Assembly (NCBI GenBank): GCA_002448395.1
Contig: DJXS01000038.1
Location: 12,539-76,538 of the forward strand
Direction of reading: 5' to 3'
DNA: 64,000 nucleotides
Source: Lachnospiraceae bacterium UBA6998
GTDB lineage: Bacteria > Bacillota > Clostridia > Lachnospirales > Lachnospiraceae
Within the stretch, counting starts at the first letter, position 1. Each line of letters begins with the position of its first letter. A program made the position numbers and the translations under genes. Positions 25,871 through 35,125 of this stretch are shown piece by piece. The notes beneath the pieces were generated by a model. The model was given only the letters and a program-made list of their open reading frames with translations, made no database searches and was not told where the DNA came from.

Positions 25871-27043
25871 TTATTTGCGGAACAGATCCGCGAGTGCATC
25901 TTCCTTGAGACCGGAACCGATCACGCAGATCTTGCCGGTAACATCGGCGGCACCGAAACGCACCTCTGTCTCTTCGGGAACATAATCAAAGTGGATCCAG
26001 CGTCCCTCATTATCGGGAACCATGCCCTTGGAGCGGAGAACAAATCCATAGGTCTCTGAATCATCAAGTTTCTCAAGGATCTGTCTGATCTCCTCTTCAG
26101 AGTATCTGGCAGGTGTCTCCATTCCCCAGCTCGCGAAGATCTCGTCTGCGTCATGTCCGCCGTGATGGTGATGGTGATGATGGTGGCTGTGAGATTTGTA
26201 GATCCTGTTGCCGTTTTCATCCACTTCCACTTCCGCGTGTTCATGATCATGATCATCATCGTGATGGTGATGATGGTGGTGCTCATGTTCATCTTCGTCA
26301 TCATCATCGTCGTGATGGTGGTGATGGTGATGTTCATGATCGTGCTCATCCTCGTCGTCATCGTGATGATGGTGATGATGCTCGTGCTCTTCTTCCTCTT
26401 CCTCCTGCTCGCGCATGAATTCCGCGAGGATCTCTGCCTGCAGGTCGGATCTGCCTTCGATCGTGGCAAGGATCTGTTTGCCGTCAAGTTCTGCAAGAGG
26501 AGTAGTGATGATCGTTGCCTTCGGATTGTGTTCGCGGAGGATCTCTACGCATTCAGCGATCTTCTGCTGGCTTGCCTTATCAGTTCTTGTGAGAATGATC
26601 GTGCCGGCGCACTCGATCTGGTTGATAAAGAACTCGCCGAAGTTTTTCATATAGAGTTTGCATTTGGAGGCGTCCACAACCGCTACAGCGGTATTGAGGG
26701 CCATATCAGAGCCTTCAGATGCATCCTGTACTGCCTGCATTACGTCTGAGAGCTTTCCGACTCCGGAGGGCTCGATCAGGATCCTGTCAGGGGCATACTG
26801 ATTCATTACTTCCCTGAGAGATGTTCCGAAATCACCTACCAGCGAGCAGCAGATGCAGCCGGAGTTCATCTCGCGGATCTCAATTCCCGCTTCCTTAAGA
26901 AACCCGCCGTCAATGCCGATCTCACCGAACTCGTTCTCGATCAGCACAACGCGGGTACCTGCAAGCGCGTCCTTGATCAGTTTCTTGATCAGAGTCGTCT
27001 TACCGGCTCCCAGGAAACCGGACACAATATCAATCTTCGTCAT
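25871..27043 (-). CDS. COG0523 (CobW-type) GTPase with His/Asp-rich metal-binding loop
   Basis: Metallochaperone-type G3E GTPase of 390 residues. Walker A is GFLGAGKTT near residue 10, the metal site is the GCICC motif near residue 65, EPSGVGK follows near residue 92, and TRTD is the guanine-recognition motif near residue 155. Residues about 217-300 are an extreme His/Asp/Glu-rich loop (four blocks of six or more His), before a CobW C-terminal domain. ATG 27043 has AGGA nine bases upstream and gives the standard family N-terminus. Such loops are known to hold Zn, Ni or Co. No obvious Zur palindrome was seen upstream, so regulation is unclear. Confidence 0.88.
   Translation of the reverse strand: MTKIDIVSGFLGAGKTTLIKKLIKDALAGTRVVLIENEFGEIGIDGGFLKEAGIEIREMNSGCICCSLVGDFGTSLREVMNQYAPDRILIEPSGVGKLSDVMQAVQDASEGSDMALNTAVAVVDASKCKLYMKNFGEFFINQIECAGTIILTRTDKASQQKIAECVEILREHNPKATIITTPLAELDGKQILATIEGRSDLQAEILAEFMREQEEEEEEHEHHHHHHDDDEDEHDHEHHHHHHHDDDDDEDEHEHHHHHHHDDDHDHEHAEVEVDENGNRIYKSHSHHHHHHHHGGHDADEIFASWGMETPARYSEEEIRQILEKLDDSETYGFVLRSKGMVPDNEGRWIHFDYVPEETEVRFGAADVTGKICVIGSGLKEDALADLFRK
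26156..26390 (-). repeat. low-complexity His/Asp codon tract inside the COG0523 gene
   Basis: About 235 bases of CAT/GAT/GAC-type triplets encode the His- and Asp-rich loop of the COG0523 GTPase. The repetition stays in frame and mixes synonymous codons, so it is selected protein sequence rather than a CRISPR or neutral microsatellite, though it is a likely site of length variation between strains. Confidence 0.8.
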
Positions 27044-27070
27044 TATATCGCTTCCTTTCTGAGTGAATGC

Positions 27071-27091
27071 AGGATCCGGCAAGCGGATCCT
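27071..27091 (-). other. hairpin between rnpB and the COG0523 gene
   Basis: Perfect eight-base stem AGGATCCG / CGGATCCT with a five-base loop, 20 bases below the 3' end of rnpB. No T run follows on either strand, so it looks like a processing or leader hairpin of the COG0523 transcript rather than a terminator. Confidence 0.4.
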
Positions 27092-27110
27092 GATCATTTA
27101 TAACCATAAT

Positions 27111-27478
27111 ATATAAGCAGAGCTGTAAGCCGGGTTATGTCTTAGACGATCATCTATCTAGGACCGCCGTCGCCGGCGGCCTCAAGCGACCCACCTGAGA
27201 GCGAGCCGGGCAAGCTCACAGCCCTCGTTTCGGTCTTGCTTCGGATGGGGTTTACATGGCTCTCCGTGTTACCACGAAGACGGTAGTCTCTTACACTGCC
27301 TTTCCACCCTTACGGGCAGCGGGCACATAGCCCGCTGCTTCGCGGTATATCTCTGTTGCACTGGCCTGGGAGTCACCTCCACCGGACGTTATCCGGCATC
27401 CTGCCCTGTGAAGCCCGGACTTTCCTCGTCTGCGCCCTTTCGGGACATGCAGCCGCGATCGCCCGCCCTGCTTATATC
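27111..27478 (-). ncRNA. rnpB: RNase P RNA, type A
   Basis: Catalytic RNA of ribonuclease P, which trims the 5' leaders of tRNA precursors. On the minus strand the universally conserved elements appear in order: GAGGAAAGTCCGGGC near the 5' end, the GTGCAACAGAGA segment, GTAAGGGTGGAAAGG, AAACCCCATCCG-type core, CCTAGATAGATGA, and the terminal ACATAACCCGGCTTACAG. The ends pair as P1 through ATATAAGCAG and CTGCTTATAT, which fixes a length of about 368 nucleotides. The layout matches the ancestral (type A) form seen in Clostridia and E. coli rather than the Bacillus type B. Confidence 0.95.
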
Positions 27479-27485
27479 CTTATGC

Positions 27486-27514
27486 ATTTTACTCGCGAGT
27501 CTGACAGTTGTCAA
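27486..27514 (-). promoter_or_regulatory. promoter of rnpB
   Basis: On the minus strand TTGACA (27509-27514) and TAAAAT (27486-27491) are 17 bases apart, and the predicted start falls at the P1 helix of rnpB. The -35 box sits directly next to the stop codon of the nucleoside kinase gene (27516). Confidence 0.8.
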
Positions 27515-27515
27515 C

Positions 27516-29174
27516 TCACGCGTCAAAACATCCTCCGCCCACAAATTCCCTCAGAAGTGAGTTTGTGGGAACCGAAGCTGTATCTACGCCCACAAAATAT
27601 TCGAGGAATTTGAGAAGCCTCTTCGCCTCGTAATAGGCAGGTTCGTTCTGTCTAACGTTAAACAGAAGGGGTTCCGCAAACTGCTTGATCACAGCGAGCT
27701 CATAGATCAGCACGGAGTTGAACACCGCGTCCGCGTCATCCTGATAAGGGAAAATATTCATATCTTCCCCGGCTCTGACCTTGGGCCACAGTTCAAAGGT
27801 ATGCTGTGCCGAGTTCCCTCTGGTCCTCGCGTCTCTTACCATCCTGCGCAGCAGCCTTGCGTCCGTGGACGGGATCCTGTTATGCTCATCGATGTTAAGG
27901 CTGGTCATGCAGCTGATATAGATCTTGAAAATGCTTTCCTTGGGAAGTTCCTCGGAGGTCCTGGGATTGAGTCCGTGAATTCCTTCGATGATCAGGATAT
28001 CCTCCTTTCCCAGCTGGAGAAATCTTCCTTTGTAAACTCTTTTGCCCGCCTTGAAATCAAACTGGGGCATCTCGATTCTTTCGCCGTTAAGCAGATCGAG
28101 CATGTCATCGTTAAACAGATCAATATCGAGCGCTTCAAAGACTTCATAATTGTAATTGCCGTCTATATCGATCGGCGTCTGCTCGCGGTTGACAAAATAG
28201 TCATCCATGCTGATGATATGGGGCCTTAAGCCGAATGATCTGAGCTGGATCGCGAGTCTGTGGGAAAACGTGGTCTTGCCGGACGAACTAGGGCCCGCCA
28301 CAAGCACGATCTTCGTATCCTTTTTCTGGAATATCTGCGCCGCGATCTCACCGATCCTGCGCTCCTGCAGCGCTTCCTGCACCAGGATCATGTCGCTGAT
28401 GTTTCCGTCGCAGATCGCGTCGTTGAGGTCGCCGACAGTTGTGATACTGACAAGATCACCCCATTTTGTGGACAGATAGAGCTGCTCGAACAGGCTCTCC
28501 TGATCCTCGAATTCCTCCAGTTCGAAGGGATTCTCCTGACGGGGCAGGATCAGAAGAAGTCCTCCGTTATATGCTTTTACTTTGAAAAGATTGACATATC
28601 CGGCAGAAGGAAGCATATATCCGTAGAAATAGTCATAGTATCCGTCCATACTGTACACGTTTATCGTGGATCCCCGCCGATAATGGAAAAGTTTCTCCTT
28701 GTCGAGCATGCCCTGTCTCTTAAACAGTTCGATCGCATCGTCAATGGGATAGGTCTTCTTGACGATCGGCATATTCCTGTCCCTGAGCCTCTTCATCTCA
28801 TTTTCCACTTTCAGCGCGAAGTCATCCGTTACACGGACGCCTTCGTGTACCGAACAGTAAAAAGCATTTCCCAGGGCGAACTCTATTTTGACGCGCACAG
28901 TATTTCCCTGTTCCTTCAGCACATCCCTTACAGCTTTGACAAGCATCATCTGCGCCGTCCGCACATAGGAATTGTGCCCCGCGTTCTCCCGGGTGGTGAT
29001 CAGAGAGATCACGCCGTCCCGCTCAAGTCTCTTGTTAAGTTCCCTCATCTTGCCGTTAAAGAAGATGAGCGCAATGGAATTGTTGTACTGCTCCTGGAAC
29101 TCTTTGACGATAGTCTCGAAGGTTGTTCCCTTGTCATATTGACGGATTGCTCCTTTGATCATTACGGTCGGCAT
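27516..29174 (-). CDS. nucleoside kinase of the uridine kinase/phosphoribulokinase family with ThrRS-like N-terminal domains
   Basis: A 552-residue protein with an unusual build. Residues about 1-60 form a TGS-like domain, and about 60-200 resemble the second additional domain of threonyl-tRNA synthetase (GNAFYCSVHEG, then a helical segment). The C-terminal half is a uridine-kinase-type P-loop kinase: GPSSSGKTTFSHRLA near residue 291, then the substrate-binding SMDDYFVNREQTP, and IIEGIHGLNP. The family is widespread in Clostridia; phosphorylation of a nucleoside is predicted but the substrate is not. GGGGG precedes the ATG by six bases. It ends just above the rnpB promoter. Confidence 0.85.
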   Translation of the reverse strand: MPTVMIKGAIRQYDKGTTFETIVKEFQEQYNNSIALIFFNGKMRELNKRLERDGVISLITTRENAGHNSYVRTAQMMLVKAVRDVLKEQGNTVRVKIEFALGNAFYCSVHEGVRVTDDFALKVENEMKRLRDRNMPIVKKTYPIDDAIELFKRQGMLDKEKLFHYRRGSTINVYSMDGYYDYFYGYMLPSAGYVNLFKVKAYNGGLLLILPRQENPFELEEFEDQESLFEQLYLSTKWGDLVSITTVGDLNDAICDGNISDMILVQEALQERRIGEIAAQIFQKKDTKIVLVAGPSSSGKTTFSHRLAIQLRSFGLRPHIISMDDYFVNREQTPIDIDGNYNYEVFEALDIDLFNDDMLDLLNGERIEMPQFDFKAGKRVYKGRFLQLGKEDILIIEGIHGLNPRTSEELPKESIFKIYISCMTSLNIDEHNRIPSTDARLLRRMVRDARTRGNSAQHTFELWPKVRAGEDMNIFPYQDDADAVFNSVLIYELAVIKQFAEPLLFNVRQNEPAYYEAKRLLKFLEYFVGVDTASVPTNSLLREFVGGGCFDA

Positions 29175-29248
29175 TGAAATCCCCCTCTCTGTGATTTAAG
29201 AACACATATCGCAGTATCATAATCTTGTAAAAAGCCGTGTGCTGCCTG

Positions 29249-30031
29249 TCACGTCTCTATGAAAGGCGCGCCTGCATCGCAGGAAACGATCCTGAGTTCC
29301 GGCATTTCTCTTTCAAGGTACTCTTTCATATATGGAATAAAGATCTTCTCGATCCCGTAATGGCCGGCATCGATCACGGCAACTCCCTTTTCCACGGCGT
29401 CAATGCCGTCGTGATGGGAAATATCACCGGTTATGTAAACATCCGCTCCGGCCTTTACCGCGAGATCGATCTCACTCTTCCCCGATCCGGGAAGGATGGC
29501 GCATGTCACTAACATCTGATCCGGATCTCCGTAATACCTGACATGTCCGATATCAAATACTTCCGCGACTCTCTCGGCACATTCGGACAGTTTCACCGGT
29601 TCAAGGAGTGTCCCGATCCTGCCGATCCCTTCCACCGAGATATCGTCCTCATATGTGACCTCAAGCACTTCTCTGTCCGAGAGATGAAGCAGGTCAGCCG
29701 CTGCGTCCGCCATCCCCAGCACATCAAAATTTGTGTGCATCGAATAACAGCAGATGTCGCTGCGGATCAGGTCAAGGATCCTTTTCCCGACGTAGTCAGT
29801 GTCAGTAACATTTTTGATGCCGCCAAACAGCAGCGGATGATGGGTCAGGATCAGATCCGCGCCCTGCGCCTTTGCGGACGCGATCACTTCAGAAGTGGCA
29901 TCCAGGGCAAGGGCGATGGTTCGTACTTCCTTGTCGGAATACCCCACCTGAAGCCCGACGTTATCCCAGGACATCGCAAAACTGCGGGGACACATTTCCT
30001 CAAGCATCTGCATGATCTCTTTCAGTTTCAT
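29249..30031 (-). CDS. Nif3-like dinuclear metal centre protein
   Basis: Protein of 260 residues of the Nif3/YqfO family (often annotated GTP cyclohydrolase I type 2, a function that is not established). The metal ligands are visible in LTHHPLLF near residue 63, MHTNFD near 100, and the C-terminal GDISHHDG and DAGHYGIE. It is the short form without the PII-like insert of Bacillus YqfO. It follows trmK by ten bases, with AAGGAG six bases before ATG; the trmK-nif3 pair next to sigA is common in Firmicutes. Confidence 0.9.
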   Translation of the reverse strand: MKLKEIMQMLEEMCPRSFAMSWDNVGLQVGYSDKEVRTIALALDATSEVIASAKAQGADLILTHHPLLFGGIKNVTDTDYVGKRILDLIRSDICCYSMHTNFDVLGMADAAADLLHLSDREVLEVTYEDDISVEGIGRIGTLLEPVKLSECAERVAEVFDIGHVRYYGDPDQMLVTCAILPGSGKSEIDLAVKAGADVYITGDISHHDGIDAVEKGVAVIDAGHYGIEKIFIPYMKEYLEREMPELRIVSCDAGAPFIET

Positions 30032-30041
30032 ATCCGGCTCC

Positions 30042-30845
30042 TTAACCCATTATTTCAAAATATTCCAGCGCTGTCCTGATCAGTCTCTCTTTTTTGACGA
30101 CTTCAGCCCTTTTCTCTCTTACAGTGGCTGTCTCCGCTTTATTTGCTTTCTGAAGGGAATACATGATCCTGTCGTTGACGCCCTTCTGCCATAGGAGGTA
30201 GCTTCTGAGCATGCTGTCCCGGTCCCTGATCAGGACAGGGCCAAACAGGTCCTCCGCTTCCTGGAAAAGTTCCCTGTCTTCAACGCCGGCATTGTCCGCC
30301 TCTGCTCTCCAGACAGGGCCTTCACACCGATTGCGGCTCACATGCATTACAGGGTAGTATTTATTGTCCTCAAGAACGATCTTCTCACGGTCGATGAACA
30401 GTCCCAGCTCTCTGACCGCCCTTCTGACAAATTCCGGATCTGCCTGGGGCTGAAGTATGATCTCATCAAAATCCCGTGTTTTATCAGGTTCCCGAAGGAG
30501 GATCCTGCTCATGATCCTTCCTCCCATGCCTGCGATCACAAGCCCCTGCGCTTCTCCGATTCTGTACGCGTCCAGACCGTCGGAGATCCTGAGGGTCACT
30601 TTATCGGTGACGCCATATAGTTCGATATTGCCTCGGGCTTTTTCCAGCGGTCCCTCAATGACATCCATAGCTATGGCGCGGTCAATGACGCCGTCCAATA
30701 AAAGCCTGATCGGAATATGCGCGTGGTCTGTTCCTACATCGCATAGACAATATTCTGTTTTATCTTTCTGCTCTCCGAGACCGGCCGTGTTCACCATTTC
30801 CGCGATCGCGGTCAGCCTCTTCGAAAGTTTTACATCTGCTGCCAT
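30042..30845 (-). CDS. trmK: tRNA (adenine(22)-N1)-methyltransferase
   Basis: SAM-dependent enzyme that makes m1A22 in bacterial tRNAs such as tRNA-Ser. The 267-residue chain starts with LSKRLTAIAEMV, has CDVGTDHAHIPI as the SAM-binding loop near residue 35, the acidic strand AIAMDVIEGPL, and GMGGRIM near residue 105, all features of the TrmK family. Its C-terminal part is a coiled-coil region. It begins six bases after the rpoD stop codon and is likely the third gene of the dnaG-rpoD transcript. No clear ribosome binding site precedes it, which suggests coupled translation. Confidence 0.9.
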   Translation of the reverse strand: MAADVKLSKRLTAIAEMVNTAGLGEQKDKTEYCLCDVGTDHAHIPIRLLLDGVIDRAIAMDVIEGPLEKARGNIELYGVTDKVTLRISDGLDAYRIGEAQGLVIAGMGGRIMSRILLREPDKTRDFDEIILQPQADPEFVRRAVRELGLFIDREKIVLEDNKYYPVMHVSRNRCEGPVWRAEADNAGVEDRELFQEAEDLFGPVLIRDRDSMLRSYLLWQKGVNDRIMYSLQKANKAETATVREKRAEVVKKERLIRTALEYFEIMG

Positions 30846-30851
30846 ACCGGA

Positions 30852-31997
30852 TCAGTCAAGATAATCCTTGAGTTTGCGGCTTCTGCTGGGATGACGGAGC
30901 TTGCGCAGAGCCTTTGCCTCGATCTGTCTGATACGCTCTCTGGTTACATTGAATTCCTTGCCGACTTCTTCCAGTGTTCTGGCTCTTCCGTCGTCAAGAC
31001 CGAATCTGAGTCTGAGCACTTTCTGCTCCCTCTCAGTCAGTGTTCCCAGAACTTCCTTGAGCTGCTCGCGAAGAAGCGTGAAAGCAGCCGCATCCGCAGG
31101 TACCGGAACATTGTCATCCTGAATGAAATCGCCCAGATGGCTGTCTTCTTCCTCGCCTATGGGCGTCTCAAGGGAAACAGGCTCCTGGGAGATCTTGAGG
31201 ATCTCACGCACTCTCTCAACGGGGATTTCCATTCTCTCCGCGATCTCTTCGGGAGTAGGTTCTCTTCCGAGTTCCTGAAGAAGCTGTCTGCTCACTCTGA
31301 CCAGTTTGTTGATTGTCTCGACCATGTGCACGGGGATACGGATCGTTCTTGCCTGGTCTGCGATTGCTCTGGTGATCGCCTGGCGGATCCACCATGTTGC
31401 GTAAGTCGAGAATTTGAATCCCTTATTATAATCGAATTTCTCTACTGCTTTGATAAGACCGAGATTGCCTTCCTGGATCAGGTCCAGAAACAGCATTCCG
31501 CGTCCCACATAACGCTTAGCGATACTGACAACGAGACGCAGGTTTGCTTCCGCAAGTCTCTTCTTGGCGTCTTCGTCCCCGTTCTCCATCCTTTTGGCCA
31601 GATCGATCTCCTCTTCAGCGGTCAGGAGCGGCACTTTACCGATCTCTTTGAGGTACATGCGCACCGGATCTTCTATGTTGATGCTGTCCGGAATGCTCAG
31701 ATCCATCAGATCCGGCTCTTCTTCCCCGTTATCTTCGATCATTCCTAATTCGTCATCAGGCACGTCGGTGTCATCTTCTTCCACGACCTGCAGCACGTCA
31801 ATGTCATTCTTTTCAAGCACGCGTACGATCAGCTCATACTGTTCGTCAGTCAGCTTCAGATTCTTGAATTCCATGCGTATTTCTGATTCCTCAAGTACGC
31901 CTTTTTTCTGCTTGCCGGCGGCGATCAGATCACCGATCTTCCTCATGAACTCTTCCTGATTGACTGTTTCATGATTTTTGTTGTCCGCTTTGCTCAT
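30852..31997 (-). CDS. rpoD: RNA polymerase primary sigma factor SigA
   Basis: Housekeeping sigma factor of 381 residues that recognises the TTGACA/TATAAT promoters seen across this window. Region 1.1 is short and acidic; region 1.2/2 includes [24 protein letters not shown] and the -10-binding [14 protein letters not shown]. Region 3 follows, and region 4.2 contains [33 protein letters not shown] lies ten bases before the ATG. It is flanked by dnaG upstream and trmK downstream, the standard macromolecular-synthesis order. Confidence 0.97.
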   Translation of the reverse strand: MSKADNKNHETVNQEEFMRKIGDLIAAGKQKKGVLEESEIRMEFKNLKLTDEQYELIVRVLEKNDIDVLQVVEEDDTDVPDDELGMIEDNGEEEPDLMDLSIPDSINIEDPVRMYLKEIGKVPLLTAEEEIDLAKRMENGDEDAKKRLAEANLRLVVSIAKRYVGRGMLFLDLIQEGNLGLIKAVEKFDYNKGFKFSTYATWWIRQAITRAIADQARTIRIPVHMVETINKLVRVSRQLLQELGREPTPEEIAERMEIPVERVREILKISQEPVSLETPIGEEEDSHLGDFIQDDNVPVPADAAAFTLLREQLKEVLGTLTEREQKVLRLRFGLDDGRARTLEEVGKEFNVTRERIRQIEAKALRKLRHPSRSRKLKDYLD

Positions 31998-32072
31998 AGT
32001 AGATGTTCCTCCGTTCTTATATCTATAAACAGATCGTTGCGATCCTATTTATCAGTGATTGTGATTTACAGG

Positions 32073-33911
32073 TCACCACGGATCCTCCGCGTCGCCGAGT
32101 TTAAAACTGATCTTCTGAAGCGCCTGCAGTTCCTTTCTTGCAGTCATTATGCCGGTCAGCATTTCCGCCGTCGGCTCCTGCAGTCCTTCCTCGATCTGTT
32201 TCCGCTCCCTCTCCGCAGCTGATCTCCTGATCGAGATCACGATGTCTTTGAGGGCCTTTTCTCTGTCCCTCGCATCATGAAGTCCCCCCAGCCTGGTGTT
32301 GAAGAGAGCTGCTGCCTGTTCCTGCTCCTGCTGTGTTCCGAACATTCCGATCACAGAAGCCGGATTGCCTCCCTGCTGCTCCTCAAGGATCTTCCAGTAC
32401 CCTTCCGCTGCCTGCCTGGATACTCCCTCCTGAAAGTGCTCCGGCCGGATGTAGGCTTTGATCTGCGTGAAGATTTCCGGTTCATCGCAAAGCCATGTCA
32501 TCAGAAGCTTTTCATTTCTTTCGGCGCGCTCGTCACGGGTTGGCTTGGTGCGGCGGCTTACAGGCTGCTCCGGCTCTCTCGCGGAAGGCTCCGCACCTTT
32601 TTTCCAGACATTCTCTGCGGCGCCTGATCTGCCATAGGAGGCGACCAGCCTTCTCAGACTTCCCTCATCGACGTAATAGCGTCTGGCAACCTCTCTTATA
32701 TAGTTCTCTCTCTCGATCTCATCCGCTATGCCGCATAGTTTCGCGGCGGCTGTGTGATGAAACTGCGTTCTCTGGGCGGGGTCCTGCATGGAGTATTCCC
32801 TTTCCATCATGCGCAGTTCGTAGAAAAAGCTGTTCTCCGCGTTTTCTACTCTCTCCAGGAAAGCCTCTCTGCCGTTAGCTTTTATGAATTCATCCGGGTC
32901 CTTGCAGGGGCGCAGGTCAATGACTCTGCCCTCCAGGCCGGCTTTTCTCAGAATACCGATGCTTCTGATCGCAGCCCTGACGCCTGCATCGTCGCTGTCA
33001 TAGGCGAGAAGCACTTGTTTGGTGTACCGCTTGAGCAGCGCAGCCTGTCCCTCTGTAAAAGAAGTCCCCAGGGATGCCACTGCTTCGTGAAAGCCCGCCT
33101 GGTGCATGGAAATGACGTCCATATATCCTTCGCAGAGGATCTTATAGGGTTCTTTCGATCTTTTGGCAATTTGGAGTCCATAGAGGTTCCGGCTCTTGTC
33201 GAAGATCTCTGTTTCCGGGGAATTGAGGTATTTGGGTTTACCGTCTCCCATCACCCGGCCGCCGAATCCGATCACCTGTCCCCGGACATCCATGATAGGA
33301 AAGATCACCCGGTTCCAGAATTTGTCGTGCAGTCCCCTTTTTTCATCAAAAGCAGCGACTCCTGCTTCCAGGATCACTTCGTCGGAGAATCCGCAGCTTT
33401 TTAAGTGGGCGCACAGATCGTTTCCCGATCCGTCCGCATAGCCCAGCCCGAAGTCTCTCATGGTAGACTGATCAAGTTTTCTCTCTGCAAGATATCTCTG
33501 TCCCTTTAACCCTTTTCGGGATCTGAGAAGCTTGTAGTAATAGATTGCCGCTTCTTTGTTGACTGCCCGCAGCTGCTGCCTTTTCTCCTCCTTTTTTCTG
33601 GCCTCCTCGCCGTAATTGACTTCAGGCAGTTTGATCCCCGCCCTGTCAGCCAGCGTCTCGAGCGCTTCTTTGAAACTGTAGTTTTCGTATTTCATCAGAA
33701 AAGTCGCCGCATTTCCTCCCGCGCCGCATCCAAAACAGTAAAACATCTGCTTGGGCTCCGAAACGGAGAAGGATGGAGATTTTTCATTATGGAAAGGGCA
33801 CAGGCCAAAATAGTTAGCGCCTTTCTTTTGCAAATGGACGTAAGTTCCCACGACATCAACGATATTATTGGATCGAAGGACCTCCTCCACCTTGTCATCA
33901 GGATAATACAT
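32073..33911 (-). CDS. dnaG: DNA primase
   Basis: Makes RNA primers for replication together with DnaB helicase. The N-terminal zinc-binding domain has CPFHNEKSPSF and CFGCGAGG (residues about 38-65). The TOPRIM core carries the GFGGRV and EGYMDVISMHQAG motifs with the acidic YDSDDAG triad. The C-terminal helicase-binding domain spans roughly residues 470-610 and contains an Arg/Glu-rich linker. Length 612, typical. It lies 14 bases after dgt and upstream of rpoD in the same operon. Confidence 0.96.
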   Translation of the reverse strand: MYYPDDKVEEVLRSNNIVDVVGTYVHLQKKGANYFGLCPFHNEKSPSFSVSEPKQMFYCFGCGAGGNAATFLMKYENYSFKEALETLADRAGIKLPEVNYGEEARKKEEKRQQLRAVNKEAAIYYYKLLRSRKGLKGQRYLAERKLDQSTMRDFGLGYADGSGNDLCAHLKSCGFSDEVILEAGVAAFDEKRGLHDKFWNRVIFPIMDVRGQVIGFGGRVMGDGKPKYLNSPETEIFDKSRNLYGLQIAKRSKEPYKILCEGYMDVISMHQAGFHEAVASLGTSFTEGQAALLKRYTKQVLLAYDSDDAGVRAAIRSIGILRKAGLEGRVIDLRPCKDPDEFIKANGREAFLERVENAENSFFYELRMMEREYSMQDPAQRTQFHHTAAAKLCGIADEIERENYIREVARRYYVDEGSLRRLVASYGRSGAAENVWKKGAEPSAREPEQPVSRRTKPTRDERAERNEKLLMTWLCDEPEIFTQIKAYIRPEHFQEGVSRQAAEGYWKILEEQQGGNPASVIGMFGTQQEQEQAAALFNTRLGGLHDARDREKALKDIVISIRRSAAERERKQIEEGLQEPTAEMLTGIMTARKELQALQKISFKLGDAEDPW

Positions 33912-33925
33912 ACTTAGTTTTCCCG

Positions 33926-34933
33926 TTATAATACATCCCAGGTCTTGGGAATATAGATTGATTCAAACATCATGATCGCATATCTGTCAGTCATTGACGA
34001 GATATAGTCACAGACAGCTCTCCACACCGGTGTGCCGCTGTCGATCATCTTTCTCTGCAGTTCCGGCATCTCCTCCGGATGAGTCATATAGTAGTCGTAA
34101 AGGACTCCGATCATATTCTCCGCTCTGGACTCCTGAGCTTTGGCAACCGGATTGGTATATACCCGTTCGAACATAAAAGCCCTGAGCTTTTCAAAAGCTG
34201 CCCCAATCTCCTCCGACATGGTGATCACGGGCTTCCCCTGACTGCTGGTAATAATATCATGGATAAAACGATCCAGCCGTTGTCCCAGGGTCCTTCCAAC
34301 CACGCAGGCAATACTCTCAGGAACGTCTTCGTCAGTGAGGATCCCGCCCCGGATCGCGTCATCCATATCATGATGAACATAAGCGATCTTGTCAGACAGC
34401 CGTACGATCTGTCCTTCAAGCGTAAAGGGCAGCGTGTTCACCTGATGATTTACGATTCCGTCTCTGACTTCCTCAGTGAGATTCATGCCGGCGCCGTTTT
34501 TCTCCAGGATATCCACTGTCCGAAGGCTCTGTTCATTGTGCCGGAATCCCTCGGGGCTGATCCTGTTAAGGGCTCTCTCACCGGCATGGCCGAAGGGTGT
34601 ATGTCCGAGATCATGTCCCAGCGCAATAGCTTCCACCAGATCCTCATTAAGGCGGAGCGCTTTCGCAATAGTCCTTGCGTTCTGCGACACCTCCAGAGTA
34701 TGAGTCATTCTCGTTCTGTAATGATCTCCGTCAGGGGACAAAAATACCTGCGTCTTATCTTTGAGTCTCCTGAAAGACTTGCTGTGCAGGATCCTGTCCC
34801 TGTCCCTCTGAAAAACAGGGCGTATATCACACTGCTCTTCGGGAACCGCTCTTCCCCTTGAATCAGCCGAAAAGGCAGCCCAGGGAGCAAGGATTTCTTT
34901 TTCTCTTAATTCCAATTCTTCTCTGATCGTCAA
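33926..34933 (-). CDS. dgt: deoxyguanosinetriphosphate triphosphohydrolase-like protein
   Basis: HD-domain phosphohydrolase that removes triphosphate from dNTPs, helping balance the pool. The metal ligands are seen in RMTHTLEVSQ, in GHDLGHTPFGHAGE and in the later SDKIAYVHHD block. The 335-residue length fits the shorter, dNTPase-type branch of the family. The start is a TTG at 34933 with AGAGG seven bases upstream; no closer ATG exists near the family N-terminus. It heads the dgt-dnaG-rpoD operon. The 150 bases upstream up to the tRNA promoter hold no gene, and no convincing promoter was picked out there. Confidence 0.9.
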   Translation of the reverse strand: MTIREELELREKEILAPWAAFSADSRGRAVPEEQCDIRPVFQRDRDRILHSKSFRRLKDKTQVFLSPDGDHYRTRMTHTLEVSQNARTIAKALRLNEDLVEAIALGHDLGHTPFGHAGERALNRISPEGFRHNEQSLRTVDILEKNGAGMNLTEEVRDGIVNHQVNTLPFTLEGQIVRLSDKIAYVHHDMDDAIRGGILTDEDVPESIACVVGRTLGQRLDRFIHDIITSSQGKPVITMSEEIGAAFEKLRAFMFERVYTNPVAKAQESRAENMIGVLYDYYMTHPEEMPELQRKMIDSGTPVWRAVCDYISSMTDRYAIMMFESIYIPKTWDVL

Positions 34934-35085
34934 TGGAAGGCCTCTTTTACACCTGTAAATACCGAAATGATAACAGAATTGCTAAACGGGTCTGCCCGGG
35001 CAGCGGGCCAAACCGAGTCTAATTTTATTATTCTTCATTTCTTTTGTATTTCCTTTTTATTAAATAAATATTTTTGATTTTTAGG

Positions 35086-35114
35086 TTGACATTTTTTTCT
35101 ATAACTAATACAAT
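35086..35114 (+). promoter_or_regulatory. promoter of the tRNA-Leu pair
   Basis: Consensus TTGACA (35086-35091) and TACAAT (35109-35114), 17 bases apart, in a very AT-rich stretch; the first tRNA begins 12 bases downstream, as expected for a stable RNA promoter. Confidence 0.8.
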
Positions 35115-35125
35115 AACATTTGTTC

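Noticed and set aside
26113-26749. Repetitive His-, Asp- or Met/Val-rich frames and a possible CRISPR-like repeat
   Set aside because: The triplet repetition encodes the metal-binding loop of the COG0523 GTPase; there are no spacers, and other-frame readings are products of the same triplets.
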